Positions 26,977 to 36,246 of a DNA stretch of 64,000 nucleotides are shown here, one piece after another. The stretch is from MGBC114079 sp964531385 (GTDB lineage Bacteria > Bacillota > Clostridia > Lachnospirales > CAG-274), in assembly GCA_964531385.1 (NCBI GenBank), contig CAZHGC010000001.1, forward strand, positions 62,001 to 126,000, written 5' to 3'. The position numbers and the translations under genes were made by a program. The notes beneath the pieces were generated by a model that worked only from the letters and a program-made list of their open reading frames with translations, had not been told where the DNA came from and did no database searches. Every line of letters begins with the position of its first letter. Position 1 is the stretch's first letter.

Positions 26977-28047
26977 ATGAATGTTTTATGGGAAAACTCG
27001 CCTTTTTCTATGAATAAAGTTGAAAAAGAAAATTATTATTCCGAAAAATTATATGAACTTACAAAAAAGCATATTAGTTGTTGTGCTGAATATAGAAATA
27101 TGATTAAAAATTTAAATTTTGATATGCTTGAAAAACACAAAACGGAAGAATATCCTTTTTTGCCTGTTAGACTTTTTAAAGATTATGAACTTATGAGTGT
27201 TGAAAAAGAAAATGTTATTAAAACAATGACATCTTCAGGAACAACAGGTCAACGAGTTTCGAAAATTTTTTTGGATAAAGAAACTTCTTTAAATCAGTCG
27301 AAAGCACTTATAAAAATTACTTCTGAATTTTTGGGCAAAAAAAGGCTTCCTATGCTTATTATCGATTCTAAAAGCGTTATTAAAAACAGAAAGCTGTTTT
27401 CGGCAAGAGGTGCGGGAATTTTGGGCTTTTCTATGCTTGGATATGACACAACATATGCTCTTGATGAAAATATGGAACTTGATTTTGATGTTGTTTTGGA
27501 TTTTCTTGACAAGCATAAAAATGAAGATATTTTCCTTTTTGGTTTTACATATATGATTTGGCAACATTTTTATAAAAAACTACTTGAGAGCGATAAGAAA
27601 ATTGATTTGTCAAGAGGAATTCTTCTTCATGGCGGTGGATTTAAAAAGCTTCAACAAGAAGCGGTTGATAACGAAACTTATAAAAAGGAGCTTTTTAGAG
27701 TTTGCGGAATTAAAAAAGTTTATAATTATTATGGTATGGTTGAACAGACAGGTTCTATTTTTATGGAATGCGAATGCGGAAGATTACATACATCAAATTT
27801 TTCCGATATTTTAATAAGAAATCCGAAAGATTTTTCTATTTGCAAAAACGGCGAGAAAGGTCTTATTCAACTTGTTTCGGTTTTGCCGGAAAGTTATCCG
27901 GGGCACAGTATTTTAACCGAGGATATTGGCGAAATTACAGGTGAGGACAATTGTCCTTGTGGTAGATTTGGAAAGACTTTTAAAATTTATGGAAGAATAA
28001 AAAAAGCAGAAGTAAGAGGGTGTAGTGATACGTATGAACAAAAATGA
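26977..28047 (+). CDS. LuxE-type acyl-protein synthetase (module 1)
   Basis: 356 residues, close to the ~370 of bioluminescence LuxE. LuxE activates a fatty acid as acyl-AMP and holds the acyl group on a C-terminal cysteine before passing it to the reductase LuxC. Seen here: the AMP-binding signature MTSSGTTGQ (84-92), YNYYGMVEQTGS, the cysteine-rich ECECG and CPCGR segments, and the C-terminal RGCSDTY, whose Cys (about 8 residues from the end) fits the acyl-accepting cysteine. Its end overlaps the luxC1 start. A second copy lies at 35167. Ribosome binding site GGGGAGA. Native substrate unknown. Confidence 0.88.
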   Translation: MNVLWENSPFSMNKVEKENYYSEKLYELTKKHISCCAEYRNMIKNLNFDMLEKHKTEEYPFLPVRLFKDYELMSVEKENVIKTMTSSGTTGQRVSKIFLDKETSLNQSKALIKITSEFLGKKRLPMLIIDSKSVIKNRKLFSARGAGILGFSMLGYDTTYALDENMELDFDVVLDFLDKHKNEDIFLFGFTYMIWQHFYKKLLESDKKIDLSRGILLHGGGFKKLQQEAVDNETYKKELFRVCGIKKVYNYYGMVEQTGSIFMECECGRLHTSNFSDILIRNPKDFSICKNGEKGLIQLVSVLPESYPGHSILTEDIGEITGEDNCPCGRFGKTFKIYGRIKKAEVRGCSDTYEQK

Positions 28048-29218
28048 TATTGAAGTTGTTATTGGCAAAGATGAACCTGTTGCATATGTTTCTGAAGTTT
28101 TTAATGATGAGGTTTGTGATTTTTTAGATGATTTATCGAAATGGATTCGAAAAGACAAGGAAGCTTGCAAGTTTTCCGACTTGATTTCTCTTGCTTTTTG
28201 GTGCAGAAAAAGCAATGTTGAAAAAATTAAAAAAAGTTTTTGTGATGACAAAGTGCATATTGGCAGGGGTCTTGTTTTTCATATAACGCCTTCGAATGTT
28301 CCTGTTAATTTTGCTTTTTCGTATTTTTTTGGGTTGCTTTCTGGAAATTCAAATATTGTTAGAATTCCATCTAAAGATTTTCCACAAGTTAATATTTTAT
28401 GCAAGGGTATTAAAGAAATTTTGCAAAATGACGATTATATAAATATAAAACGAAATACTATGTTTGTTCGCTATGAACGAAATAAGGAAATAAACGATTA
28501 TTTTTCTGCAAAATGTGATTGTAGAATTATTTGGGGCGGAGACGAAACGATTAAAAATTTACGTTTGTCGGAAATTAAGCCGAAAACTGTTGAAGTTGTT
28601 TTTGCTGACAGATATTCGTTTGCTGTTATTCAAAGCGAAAAGATTGTTTCTAAAACTGAAAATGAAATTTCTGAAATTGCTCATAAATTTTATAACGATA
28701 CTTATCTTATGGACCAAAATGCTTGTTCGACACCTCATTTTATTTTATGGCTTGGAGACAAAAAAGAGGAAGCATCTGAGATTTTTTGGAATGCTGTTAA
28801 AAAGGAAGAAGATAATTATAATCTTGAGCCTATTAAATCTGTTGATAAATATACAGATTTATGTCATCTTTTGATTGACAGAAATGATATTGAAGAAGTT
28901 AGAACTTTTGGTAATTTTTTGTATGTTGTTAAACTTTCGCAAATACCGAATGATTTTGAATATGTAAGAGGAAAATTTGGCTTGTTTTTTGAATGCGGAA
29001 TTAATTCAATGTATGATATTTCGAATTTTATAACGTCGAAAACGCAGACTATGATTTGTTATGGCGTTGAGAAAAATGATATTGTTGATTTTATTAAAAA
29101 CGGTCATTTACAGGGAATTGACAGAGTTGTTAATTTTGGAAGTGCTTTAGATATTGGTACGATTTGGGACGGATATGATATAATAGGTTCATTATCAAGA
29201 ATTGTTGATATTCAATGA
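28034..29218 (+). CDS. LuxC-type acyl-CoA/acyl-protein reductase (module 1)
   Basis: About 394 residues; GTG 28025 is an alternative in-frame start, both overlapping the end of the LuxE gene. LuxC reduces an enzyme-bound or CoA/ACP-bound acyl group to the aldehyde with NADPH. Family marks are GRGLVFHITPSNVPVNFAFSY (about 77-97), SGNSNIVRI, IIWGGDETI, ADRYS and LMDQNACSTP, in which the Cys (about 231) is the acyl-thioester nucleophile. Translational coupling to LuxE implies a stable two-subunit reductase. No luciferase subunits (LuxA, LuxB) are present, so the aldehyde is a pathway intermediate. Confidence 0.88.
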   Translation: MNKNDIEVVIGKDEPVAYVSEVFNDEVCDFLDDLSKWIRKDKEACKFSDLISLAFWCRKSNVEKIKKSFCDDKVHIGRGLVFHITPSNVPVNFAFSYFFGLLSGNSNIVRIPSKDFPQVNILCKGIKEILQNDDYINIKRNTMFVRYERNKEINDYFSAKCDCRIIWGGDETIKNLRLSEIKPKTVEVVFADRYSFAVIQSEKIVSKTENEISEIAHKFYNDTYLMDQNACSTPHFILWLGDKKEEASEIFWNAVKKEEDNYNLEPIKSVDKYTDLCHLLIDRNDIEEVRTFGNFLYVVKLSQIPNDFEYVRGKFGLFFECGINSMYDISNFITSKTQTMICYGVEKNDIVDFIKNGHLQGIDRVVNFGSALDIGTIWDGYDIIGSLSRIVDIQ

Positions 29219-29241
29219 TTTTTTGAAAGGAGTGGTTTGAG

Positions 29242-30666
29242 ATGAGTTTTTACAATGGATTTGAAAGATTTAAAGATAATATTGCGGTTGTTGATGAAAG
29301 CGGGCTTGAAGTTACTTATGCAGAATTGGAACAATTTTCAAAAGAAATTGGCAACATTATTCCATCAAGAAGTTTTGTTTTTGTATATTGCGAAAATAAG
29401 GCGGGCAGTGTTTGCAGTTATATTTCTTGTTTATACAATTCAATTGTTGTTGTTCTTGTTAGTTGCGGAATTGAAAAAAGCCTTAATCTTGAACTTTTGA
29501 AAAATTATAAACCCAATTATATTTTTGTTCCTAATGAAAAAGCGGATTTTGTTGATGATTTTGAGCTTGTTTACGAAAAATATGATTATTGTGTTTTTTG
29601 TGCAAAAGAACAGGTTGATACACCTGTTTATTCGGAGCTTGCATTGTTGTTGACAACATCGGGAAGTACGGGAAGCCCAAAACTTGTTAAACAAAGTTAT
29701 AAAAATATACAATCCAATGCAGAAGCTATTGTAAAATATCTTGAACTTAATTCTGATGAAAGACCGATTACTACTTTACCTATGAATTATACATATGGTT
29801 TGTCTATTATAAACAGTCATTTGGAAGTTGGAGCAACGATTTTTATGACGCAAAAAGGAATTTTGCAAAAGGAATTTTGGGAGTTCTTTAAAAAAAGCGG
29901 AGCTACTTCTTTTGGCGGAGTTCCTTATACTTATGAAATGCTTAAAAAGCTTAGATTTTTTAAAATGGATTTGCCAACCCTTAAAACTATGACACAAGCA
30001 GGAGGTAAACTATCACCTGAGCTTCACAAGGAATTTGCGGAATATGCTTTTGAAAACAATAAGAAGTTTATTGTTATGTATGGGCAAACCGAAGCAACGG
30101 CGAGAATGGCTTATTTACCTTATGAAAAATCTATTGAGAAATATGGAAGTATGGGAATTGCTATTCCCGGGGGAAGATTTGAGCTTATTGATGCAAATGA
30201 TGAAATTATTGAGGAAAGCGAAACAGTTGGCGAACTTGTGTATTATGGCGATAATGTTACTCTTGGATATGCCGAAAAAAGAGACGACCTTATTATAGGC
30301 GACGAAAGAAACGGAAAGCTTATTACGGGAGATATGGCAAAAAGGGACAACGATGGATATTATTTTATTGTTGGAAGAAAAAAACGTTTTCTTAAAATTT
30401 TTGGAAACAGAGTTAATCTTGATGAATGCGAAAGGATTATAAAATCTGAGTTTTTGGATTTGGAATGTGCTTGCGGAGGAAAAGACGATAAACTTTATAT
30501 ATATGTGACGAATGATGACAATAAAAAGCAGATTATTCAATTTATTTCTGATAAGCTTGCTATTCACCCGAGCGGTTTTGATGTTATTAAAATTGATTTA
30601 ATTCCTAAAAATGATGCGGGAAAGGTTTTGTATAATAAATTACCTGTTGAAGATATTACAAAATGA
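29242..30666 (+). CDS. AMP-forming acyl-CoA synthetase / acyl-ACP ligase
   Basis: 474 residues of the ANL superfamily. The phosphate-binding loop LLLTTSGSTGSPKL includes TSGSTG at 139-144. Later come MYGQTEAT, YYGDNVTLGYA, ITGDMAKRDNDGYYFIVGRKKRFLKI with the hinge region, and a C-terminal KNDAGKVLYNKL with the catalytic Lys. It adenylates a carboxylic acid and loads it onto CoA or a carrier protein. In this locus it is the plausible entry enzyme, charging a free acid for the ketosynthase or the carrier proteins. AAAGGAG ribosome binding site. Only module 1 has this gene. Confidence 0.88.
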   Translation: MSFYNGFERFKDNIAVVDESGLEVTYAELEQFSKEIGNIIPSRSFVFVYCENKAGSVCSYISCLYNSIVVVLVSCGIEKSLNLELLKNYKPNYIFVPNEKADFVDDFELVYEKYDYCVFCAKEQVDTPVYSELALLLTTSGSTGSPKLVKQSYKNIQSNAEAIVKYLELNSDERPITTLPMNYTYGLSIINSHLEVGATIFMTQKGILQKEFWEFFKKSGATSFGGVPYTYEMLKKLRFFKMDLPTLKTMTQAGGKLSPELHKEFAEYAFENNKKFIVMYGQTEATARMAYLPYEKSIEKYGSMGIAIPGGRFELIDANDEIIEESETVGELVYYGDNVTLGYAEKRDDLIIGDERNGKLITGDMAKRDNDGYYFIVGRKKRFLKIFGNRVNLDECERIIKSEFLDLECACGGKDDKLYIYVTNDDNKKQIIQFISDKLAIHPSGFDVIKIDLIPKNDAGKVLYNKLPVEDITK

Positions 30667-30751
30667 GATTATATGAAAGATATTAAAAATATTAAAAATT
30701 TGTAATTTCAAAAATTCTGTTTATATGACGGAATAATTAGGAGGTTGGCTT

Positions 30752-31870
30752 ATGCTTGGTGCTACTTTTGAAAATGTGAAAATAACAGGGGTTGCCTGTG
30801 CGGTTCCTGATAATAAAATTTATACAGAAGAGTATATTGGAAGATTTAGCGAAAAAGAAGTGCAACGTTTTATAAAAACTACAGAAATAAAATCTCGATA
30901 TTTGGCTAAAGAAAAACAATGTACATCGGACCTTTGCTATGCTGCAGCGAAACGGATTATGGAGCACAAAGGATATGGAAAAGACGATATTGACGCACTG
31001 ATTTTTATAACTCAGACACCGGATTATGCCGGACCTTCAACGGCTTTTGTTCTTCAAAAAAGGCTTGGATTGAAAAAAGATTGTGTTGTATTTGATATTA
31101 ATTTGGGTTGTTCTGCTTTTCCGAACGGTGTTTTTACAATTGCATCGATGATTAAAAGCGGAACAATAAAAAGAGCAGTGTTATTAATTGGTGATTTGGG
31201 ACTTTCAAAGACACATATTGAACATAATATTATGCTTTTTGGCGATGTTGGTTCTGCGTCTATCCTTGAAAAGGGTGACAGTAATATAAATGTTGGTATT
31301 AGTTCCGAAGGGGAGAATTTTGAAAAAATTATTCAAACTTATCCTACGATTTCAGGAAGATACAATGCCTATCAAAAATTTGAAAATCCTTACGGTTATG
31401 ATATGAGCAAATGCTATATGGCAGGGGAAGATGTGTTTTTATTTTCAATAAGTTCCGTTCCAAAGGTGTTTAATGAATTTTTTAAAGAATACAACTGTTC
31501 TTCTGACGATTTTGATTATTTTTTATTTCATCAGGCAAATGCTATGATTATAAAATATATTGCGAGAAAGATTAAAGCTTCGAAAGAAAAAGTTCCTGTT
31601 TGTATTGATAAATATGCAAATACGGGTGGAGCATCTTCTATTTTGACTATGGTTGATTTATGTCAAAACGAAGAAGTTCCGGAAAAAATTAAATTTATTT
31701 CTGCTGCTTTTGGGGTTGGTTTGAATATTGGTATTGTTTCTTTTGAAATGGAAAAAAAAGATATTTTGCCTATTATTTATACCAACGATTATTATGAAGA
31801 GGGCTATCTTGATAATTTTTTTAAAGAAATGAAAAAATCGGAAAGCAAATTTGAAAACGAACAAGAATAG
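30752..31870 (+). CDS. 3-oxoacyl-ACP synthase III (KASIII) family protein
   Basis: 372 residues with a complete Cys-His-Asn catalytic set: C120 in DINLGCSAFPNG, H260 in YFLFHQANAMI and N290 in YANTGGASS. The family joins an acyl-CoA starter to malonyl-ACP, or acyl groups to other acceptors. It is longer than FabH (about 320) through a charged C-terminal tail (KKDILPII...ENEQE). Because it sits between an acyl ligase and a reductase pair, it is probably a pathway ketosynthase, not the housekeeping FabH. AGGAGG ribosome binding site at good spacing. Similar proteins also occur in flagellin-glycan side-chain pathways. Confidence 0.88.
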   Translation: MLGATFENVKITGVACAVPDNKIYTEEYIGRFSEKEVQRFIKTTEIKSRYLAKEKQCTSDLCYAAAKRIMEHKGYGKDDIDALIFITQTPDYAGPSTAFVLQKRLGLKKDCVVFDINLGCSAFPNGVFTIASMIKSGTIKRAVLLIGDLGLSKTHIEHNIMLFGDVGSASILEKGDSNINVGISSEGENFEKIIQTYPTISGRYNAYQKFENPYGYDMSKCYMAGEDVFLFSISSVPKVFNEFFKEYNCSSDDFDYFLFHQANAMIIKYIARKIKASKEKVPVCIDKYANTGGASSILTMVDLCQNEEVPEKIKFISAAFGVGLNIGIVSFEMEKKDILPIIYTNDYYEEGYLDNFFKEMKKSESKFENEQE

Positions 31871-31973
31871 AGATTTTTGTTTGTTGTAATAATGTGCTGA
31901 TTTTATCGGATAGTGTTATTTTTGATGACCGGCATATGTTCAGATGATTTTGTTTTGGGAGTGTGTTTTGTTT

Positions 31974-32615
31974 ATGGAAAATGTGTATGCTTTTTCTTTT
32001 GAACCTATCGATTCAAAAATGTATATTATTATAGAAAATAATAAAGCTTTTATGGTTGATTGCGTTCCTTCGGAAGAAGCGGAAAAAATTCTTCGTGACA
32101 ATGATGTTGAAGAAATTACAATTATTCTTACTCATGAACATTTTGACCATATACTTGGACTTGATACTTTTCGCAAAAAGTTCAATTGCACTTGCTTATG
32201 TTCTGAAAAATGCGGGGAAAATATAAAATTGTCCGGTAAAAATTTTTCGAGAATGTCAGAGGTTATTTTTATGGGCAAAGATACTGATGTTGAAGTTTTG
32301 CCTTTTGAAACTTTTGCTGATGAGGTTTTTTCCGAAGATTATTCTTTTGTTTGGGAAGGGCACAAAGTTGAATGTATATTTACGCCGGGGCACTCTGAAA
32401 GCAGTATATGTATTATTTTTGACGGGAAATATTTATTTTCCGGTGATACGATTGTTGACGGATATAAAATAATTACACGATTTCCTACAGGAAGCCGTAA
32501 AAAATATTTAAAATATACATTGCCGTTTATTAAATCTTTAGATGAAGAAATGCTTGTTTTTCCGGGACACGGAAATATTAAAAAATTGAAAGAATTTGAT
32601 TTGTCGGAAGGGTAG
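31974..32615 (+). CDS. Metallo-beta-lactamase-fold hydrolase (glyoxalase II-like)
   Basis: 213 residues from ATG 31974 (GGGAG upstream). The metal centre motifs are LTHEHFDHILG (HxHxDH), TPGHSESSI, FSGDTIV with the bridging Asp, and FPGHGNIKK. Such small cytosolic enzymes hydrolyse thioesters or lactones. In this cluster it could release an acyl thioester from carrier protein or CoA (editing or product release), which is inference from context. The SDR gene starts 5 bases past its stop. Confidence 0.85.
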   Translation: MENVYAFSFEPIDSKMYIIIENNKAFMVDCVPSEEAEKILRDNDVEEITIILTHEHFDHILGLDTFRKKFNCTCLCSEKCGENIKLSGKNFSRMSEVIFMGKDTDVEVLPFETFADEVFSEDYSFVWEGHKVECIFTPGHSESSICIIFDGKYLFSGDTIVDGYKIITRFPTGSRKKYLKYTLPFIKSLDEEMLVFPGHGNIKKLKEFDLSEG

Positions 32616-32619
32616 AAAA

Positions 32620-33357
32620 ATGAGTGATAGAAATGTTATTATAACGGGTGCTAATCGTGGGATTGGATTTGCTTTGGTTAAGGCATTTGCCGAAAACGGC
32701 GATAATATTTGGGCTTGTGCAAGAACAAAGACAGATGAATTTGAAGAAAATATTAAAGCTGTTGCTGAAAAAAACGGCTCAACAATTAAGCCTGTTTATT
32801 TTGATTTATCAGATGAAAACGCAATTAAAAGTGCTTTGAAAGAAATTTTTTCCGAAAAGAAAAAAATTGATGTTTTGATTAATAATGCAGGTGTTCCTCA
32901 TGGTGGTTTACTTGCTATGACACCTATTTCGAAAGTGCGTGAAGTTTTTGAAATTAATTTGTTTGCACAAATTCAAATTATGCAACTTGTTTCCAAACAG
33001 ATGATGAAACAAAAAAGCGGTTCTATTATAAATATGTGTTCTGTTGGCGGAATTGAGACAAATCCGGGATATTTGGCTTATGGCTCGAGCAAGGCGGCTC
33101 TTATATGGATTACAAAATCTATTTCAAAAGAGCTTGCACCGTATAACATTAGAGTTAACGGGATTGCACCGGGGCTTATCGATACGGAAATGGGCAATTA
33201 TAAATCTGAAGAGGAACTTCAAAAAGTTTTGGACAGAATGAGTATAAAAAGAATGGGCGAGCCTGATGAAATTGCAAAGGCGGCTTTATATATTGCATCT
33301 GATGATGCAAAATATATGACAGGTCATATTATGGTTATTGATGGAGGTAGATTATGA
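32620..33357 (+). CDS. Short-chain dehydrogenase/reductase, FabG-like (module 1)
   Basis: 245 residues from ATG 32620 (GGAAGGG upstream). The Rossmann motif is ITGANRGIG, then NNAG and the catalytic NMCSVGG..YGSSKAA with the Tyr-x-x-x-Lys pair. The C-terminus GHIMVIDGGRL is typical of FabG-type ketoreductases. It should reduce a ketone to an alcohol with NAD(P)H, or the reverse. Its stop overlaps the transketolase start by 4 bases. The paralogue at 37899 shares NIWACARKYDEEFE-like blocks, so the two arose by duplication. Confidence 0.9.
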   Translation: MSDRNVIITGANRGIGFALVKAFAENGDNIWACARTKTDEFEENIKAVAEKNGSTIKPVYFDLSDENAIKSALKEIFSEKKKIDVLINNAGVPHGGLLAMTPISKVREVFEINLFAQIQIMQLVSKQMMKQKSGSIINMCSVGGIETNPGYLAYGSSKAALIWITKSISKELAPYNIRVNGIAPGLIDTEMGNYKSEEELQKVLDRMSIKRMGEPDEIAKAALYIASDDAKYMTGHIMVIDGGRL

Positions 33358-34196
33358 GCGTTGATGTTACACAAAAGAATGTTGAAAGACTTGTTGATTT
33401 ATCTTTAAAAATACGACTTGATGCTTTGGATATGGCACTTGCTTCAGGAAACAATGGCTCACATTTGGGCGGGGGATTGTCGTGTGTTGAAATTATGGCG
33501 GTTTTGTATGGTGAAATTCTTAAATATGATATAAAAAAGCCGTTAGACGATGATAGGGATATTTTTATTCCGAGTAAAAATCATTGTGTTTTGTCACATA
33601 TACCGGCATTGGCTTATGCAGGGTTTATTCCTCATAATGAAATTCTTGAATTTCAAAAAGACGGCGGAAGACTTACGGGTTATCCTCAAAGAAAAGAGAT
33701 TGGACTTGAATATTCGGGCGGTAGCTTGGGTATGGCTGTATCTGTTGGTATTGGGCTTGCTTTGAGTGCAAAAGAAAGAAAAAGCAAGTCTAAAATTTTT
33801 ATACTTATGGGCGACGGAGAACTTAATGAGGGTTCGGTTTGGGAAGCTTTTATGGCGGCGGCTCATTATAAACTTGACAATCTTATTGTTGTTATAGACA
33901 GAAATAGATTATCCTATGACGGAAATACGGAGGACGTTATGGGGCTTGATAATCTTGAAATGAAGATGAACAGCTTTAATTGGTTGACTTCTGTTTGTGA
34001 TGGTCATAATGTTAAAGATTTACTTCTTGCTTTTGATAATTTTGAAGAAAATAAGCCACATATTATTATTGCGAATACTGTTAAAGGAAAAGGTATTTCG
34101 TTTATTGAAAATAAACCGGAATGGCATCATCACAGATTATCCGAAAAAGAATATGAACTTGCTAAAAATGAAGTTTTGGGAGGGAAAATTTTATGA
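33354..34196 (+). CDS. Transketolase N-terminal subunit (module 1)
   Basis: 280 residues, the size of split-transketolase N subunits. It has GSHLGGGLSCVEI with a catalytic His, the TPP/Mg motif GDGELNEGSVWEA (153-165) and IDRNRLSYDGN. The late HHHRLSEKEY carries the His usually seen in WHHRL. One departure is SKNH (74-77), where nearly all family members I know have SKGH. Transketolases move a two-carbon ketol unit from a ketose phosphate to an aldehyde; the LuxC aldehyde made in the same operon is the suggested acceptor. Starts with ATGA overlapping the SDR stop; GGAGGT site. Confidence 0.88.
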   Translation: MSVDVTQKNVERLVDLSLKIRLDALDMALASGNNGSHLGGGLSCVEIMAVLYGEILKYDIKKPLDDDRDIFIPSKNHCVLSHIPALAYAGFIPHNEILEFQKDGGRLTGYPQRKEIGLEYSGGSLGMAVSVGIGLALSAKERKSKSKIFILMGDGELNEGSVWEAFMAAAHYKLDNLIVVIDRNRLSYDGNTEDVMGLDNLEMKMNSFNWLTSVCDGHNVKDLLLAFDNFEENKPHIIIANTVKGKGISFIENKPEWHHHRLSEKEYELAKNEVLGGKIL

Positions 34197-35170
34197 GTGT
34201 AACTTCTATAAATATTCGTTCTTGGGCAAGACTTGGGCAAAGAGGCAGTGTTTTTGGAATTGCTATGCCAGAACTTGCCGAGAATATGGAAAATTTAAAA
34301 CTTCTTACCGCTGACCTTGCAATTCTTTCAGGTATGGAACGTTTTCAAAAAAATTATCCCGATAAATTTTTAAATGTTGGAATTGCCGAACAAAATATGA
34401 TTGGAATTGCTTCGGGGCTTGCTATGGGCGGGAATTGTGTTTTTGCAACAACTTACGCATCATTTATTGCTGTTAGAAGTCTTGAACATATTAGACAACA
34501 TTTATCACATTTAAATTGCAATGTTAAGATTATTGGGTCATCGGCGGGAACTGTTGCCGCAAAATCAGGAATATCTCATTGGGCAACGGAAGATTTGGCT
34601 TTTATGCGTGTTCTTCCAAATTTAACTGTTTTGTCGCCTGCGGATAGTCTTGAAGCTGTTAAAATGGTTCAATATGCGGCGAAAACAGATGGACCTTTTT
34701 ATATTAGGCTTAGCGGAAGTCTTAATTGTCCGATTGTTTATAAGGAGGATTTTGATTTTATTCCAAATAAAATTGTTGAAATTAAAAAGGGCGAGAAGAT
34801 TGCTGTTATTGCTACCGGTTTGATGGTTTCGGAAGTTATTAAGGCAAGTCAAATTCTTGAACAAGAAGGAATTAATGTTTCTGTTTATAATTTGAATACT
34901 ATAAAACCTCTTGATAAAGCCGGACTTGACAAGATTTTTGAAGAACACGATGTTATTGTTACGGTTGAGGAACACAATGTTTTGGGAGGTATGGGGAGTG
35001 CTGTTGCGGAATATAAGGCTACTGTTTCCGATTCTCCGAGACAGGTGTTTATTGGTTTTAATGATATGTTTACAGAGGCAGGCTCTCAAAAATTTGTTTG
35101 GGAACAAGCCGGAATTACCGACAAACAAATTGCCGATAAAATTAAAACGGAATGGGTGAAAACAAGATGA
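34193..35170 (+). CDS. Transketolase C-terminal subunit (module 1)
   Basis: 325 residues, pairing with the N subunit through a 4-base overlap. Visible are the catalytic glutamate in NVGIAEQNMIGIASGLA, SHWATEDLAFMRVLPNLTVLSPADSLEA, and the C-terminal VEEHNVLGGMGSAVAE. After FYIRLS the sequence reads GSLNCP, where conventional transketolases and split homologues have an Arg that contacts the substrate phosphate. The same Arg is missing in the module-2 copy. That may mean the acceptor is not phosphorylated. Cytosolic, TPP-dependent. Confidence 0.88.
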   Translation: MSVTSINIRSWARLGQRGSVFGIAMPELAENMENLKLLTADLAILSGMERFQKNYPDKFLNVGIAEQNMIGIASGLAMGGNCVFATTYASFIAVRSLEHIRQHLSHLNCNVKIIGSSAGTVAAKSGISHWATEDLAFMRVLPNLTVLSPADSLEAVKMVQYAAKTDGPFYIRLSGSLNCPIVYKEDFDFIPNKIVEIKKGEKIAVIATGLMVSEVIKASQILEQEGINVSVYNLNTIKPLDKAGLDKIFEEHDVIVTVEEHNVLGGMGSAVAEYKATVSDSPRQVFIGFNDMFTEAGSQKFVWEQAGITDKQIADKIKTEWVKTR

Positions 35171-36246
35171 TTGATGATTTTTATCAATTAAATCCTTATG
35201 AACTTGATAAAGAAAAAAAAGAAAAATTATTAACATCTGAACTTATTGAACTTACTGAGTTTCATAGGAAAAATTGTGTTGAATATGATAATTTCCTGAA
35301 TGCTGTCGGATATAGAGCAGGCGATATTAAATCAATTTCCGATGTTCCTTTTTTTCCGGTTAGGTTATTTAAAGAATATGAACTTTTGAGCATACAAAAA
35401 GAAGATGTTTTTAAAATTATGACTTCTTCGGGAACAACGGGACAAGCTGTTTCAAAAATTTTTATCGATAAAGAAACGGCTATGATTCAGCAAAAAGTTA
35501 TGGTTAAAATTTTGAATGATTATTGGGGGAATAAGAGACTTCCAATGCTTGTTATAGATACGCCGGACGTTGTTAAAGACAGAAAGAAATTTTCTGCAAG
35601 GGGAGCTGCAATTATTGGGCTTAACATTGTTTCGAGGGAAACAGTTTATGTTCTTAATGACGATATGTCTTTAAATATTGACGTTTTGAAAAGCTTTATC
35701 GAGAAATATAAGGGCAAGAGATTTATTATATTTGGCTTTACTTTTCTTGTTTGGCAACATTTTTATAAGAGCTTGCTTGAACATAATGAAAAATTTGATA
35801 TGTCAGAAGCATTTCTTATGACGGGTGGCGGTTGGAAAAAGCTTGAAAGCGAGTCTGTTTCAAGAAATGAGTTTAAAAAAAGGCTTAATAATGTATGTGG
35901 TATTACACATTTTTTGGATCATTACGGTATGGTTGAACAAACCGGCTGTATTTATGCGGAATGTGAATGCGGACATTTGCACGCAAGCAATTATTCTGAT
36001 GTTATTGTAAGAAATTATGACGATTTTTCTGTTTGCAAAATTGGAGAAAGAGGAATTATTCAGGTTGTTTCGGCTTTGCCTCATTCTTATCCAGGTCATT
36101 CGCTTTTGACAGAGGACGAAGGGGTTATTTTGGGCGAAGACGATTGCCCTTGCGGACGTAAAGGTAAATATATTGAAATTTTTGGAAGGTTAAAAAGTGC
36201 GGAATTGAGAGGGTGTAGTGATACTTATGCAGATAAATTCAAATGA
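35167..36246 (+). CDS. LuxE-type acyl-protein synthetase (module 2)
   Basis: 359 residues from ATG 35167, which overlaps the preceding stop as ATGA; ATG 35152 is the alternative. It is clearly paralogous to the LuxE gene at 26977: PFFPVRLFKEYELLS, IMTSSGTTGQAVSKIF, RKKFSARGA, DHYGMVEQTGC, AECECGHLHASNYSDV and the C-terminal ELRGCSDTY with the presumed acyl-carrying Cys. It should form acyl-AMP and hand the acyl group to the LuxC copy that begins inside its 3' end. Divergence between the copies suggests an older duplication and perhaps different chain specificity. Confidence 0.87.
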   Translation: MIDDFYQLNPYELDKEKKEKLLTSELIELTEFHRKNCVEYDNFLNAVGYRAGDIKSISDVPFFPVRLFKEYELLSIQKEDVFKIMTSSGTTGQAVSKIFIDKETAMIQQKVMVKILNDYWGNKRLPMLVIDTPDVVKDRKKFSARGAAIIGLNIVSRETVYVLNDDMSLNIDVLKSFIEKYKGKRFIIFGFTFLVWQHFYKSLLEHNEKFDMSEAFLMTGGGWKKLESESVSRNEFKKRLNNVCGITHFLDHYGMVEQTGCIYAECECGHLHASNYSDVIVRNYDDFSVCKIGERGIIQVVSALPHSYPGHSLLTEDEGVILGEDDCPCGRKGKYIEIFGRLKSAELRGCSDTYADKFK

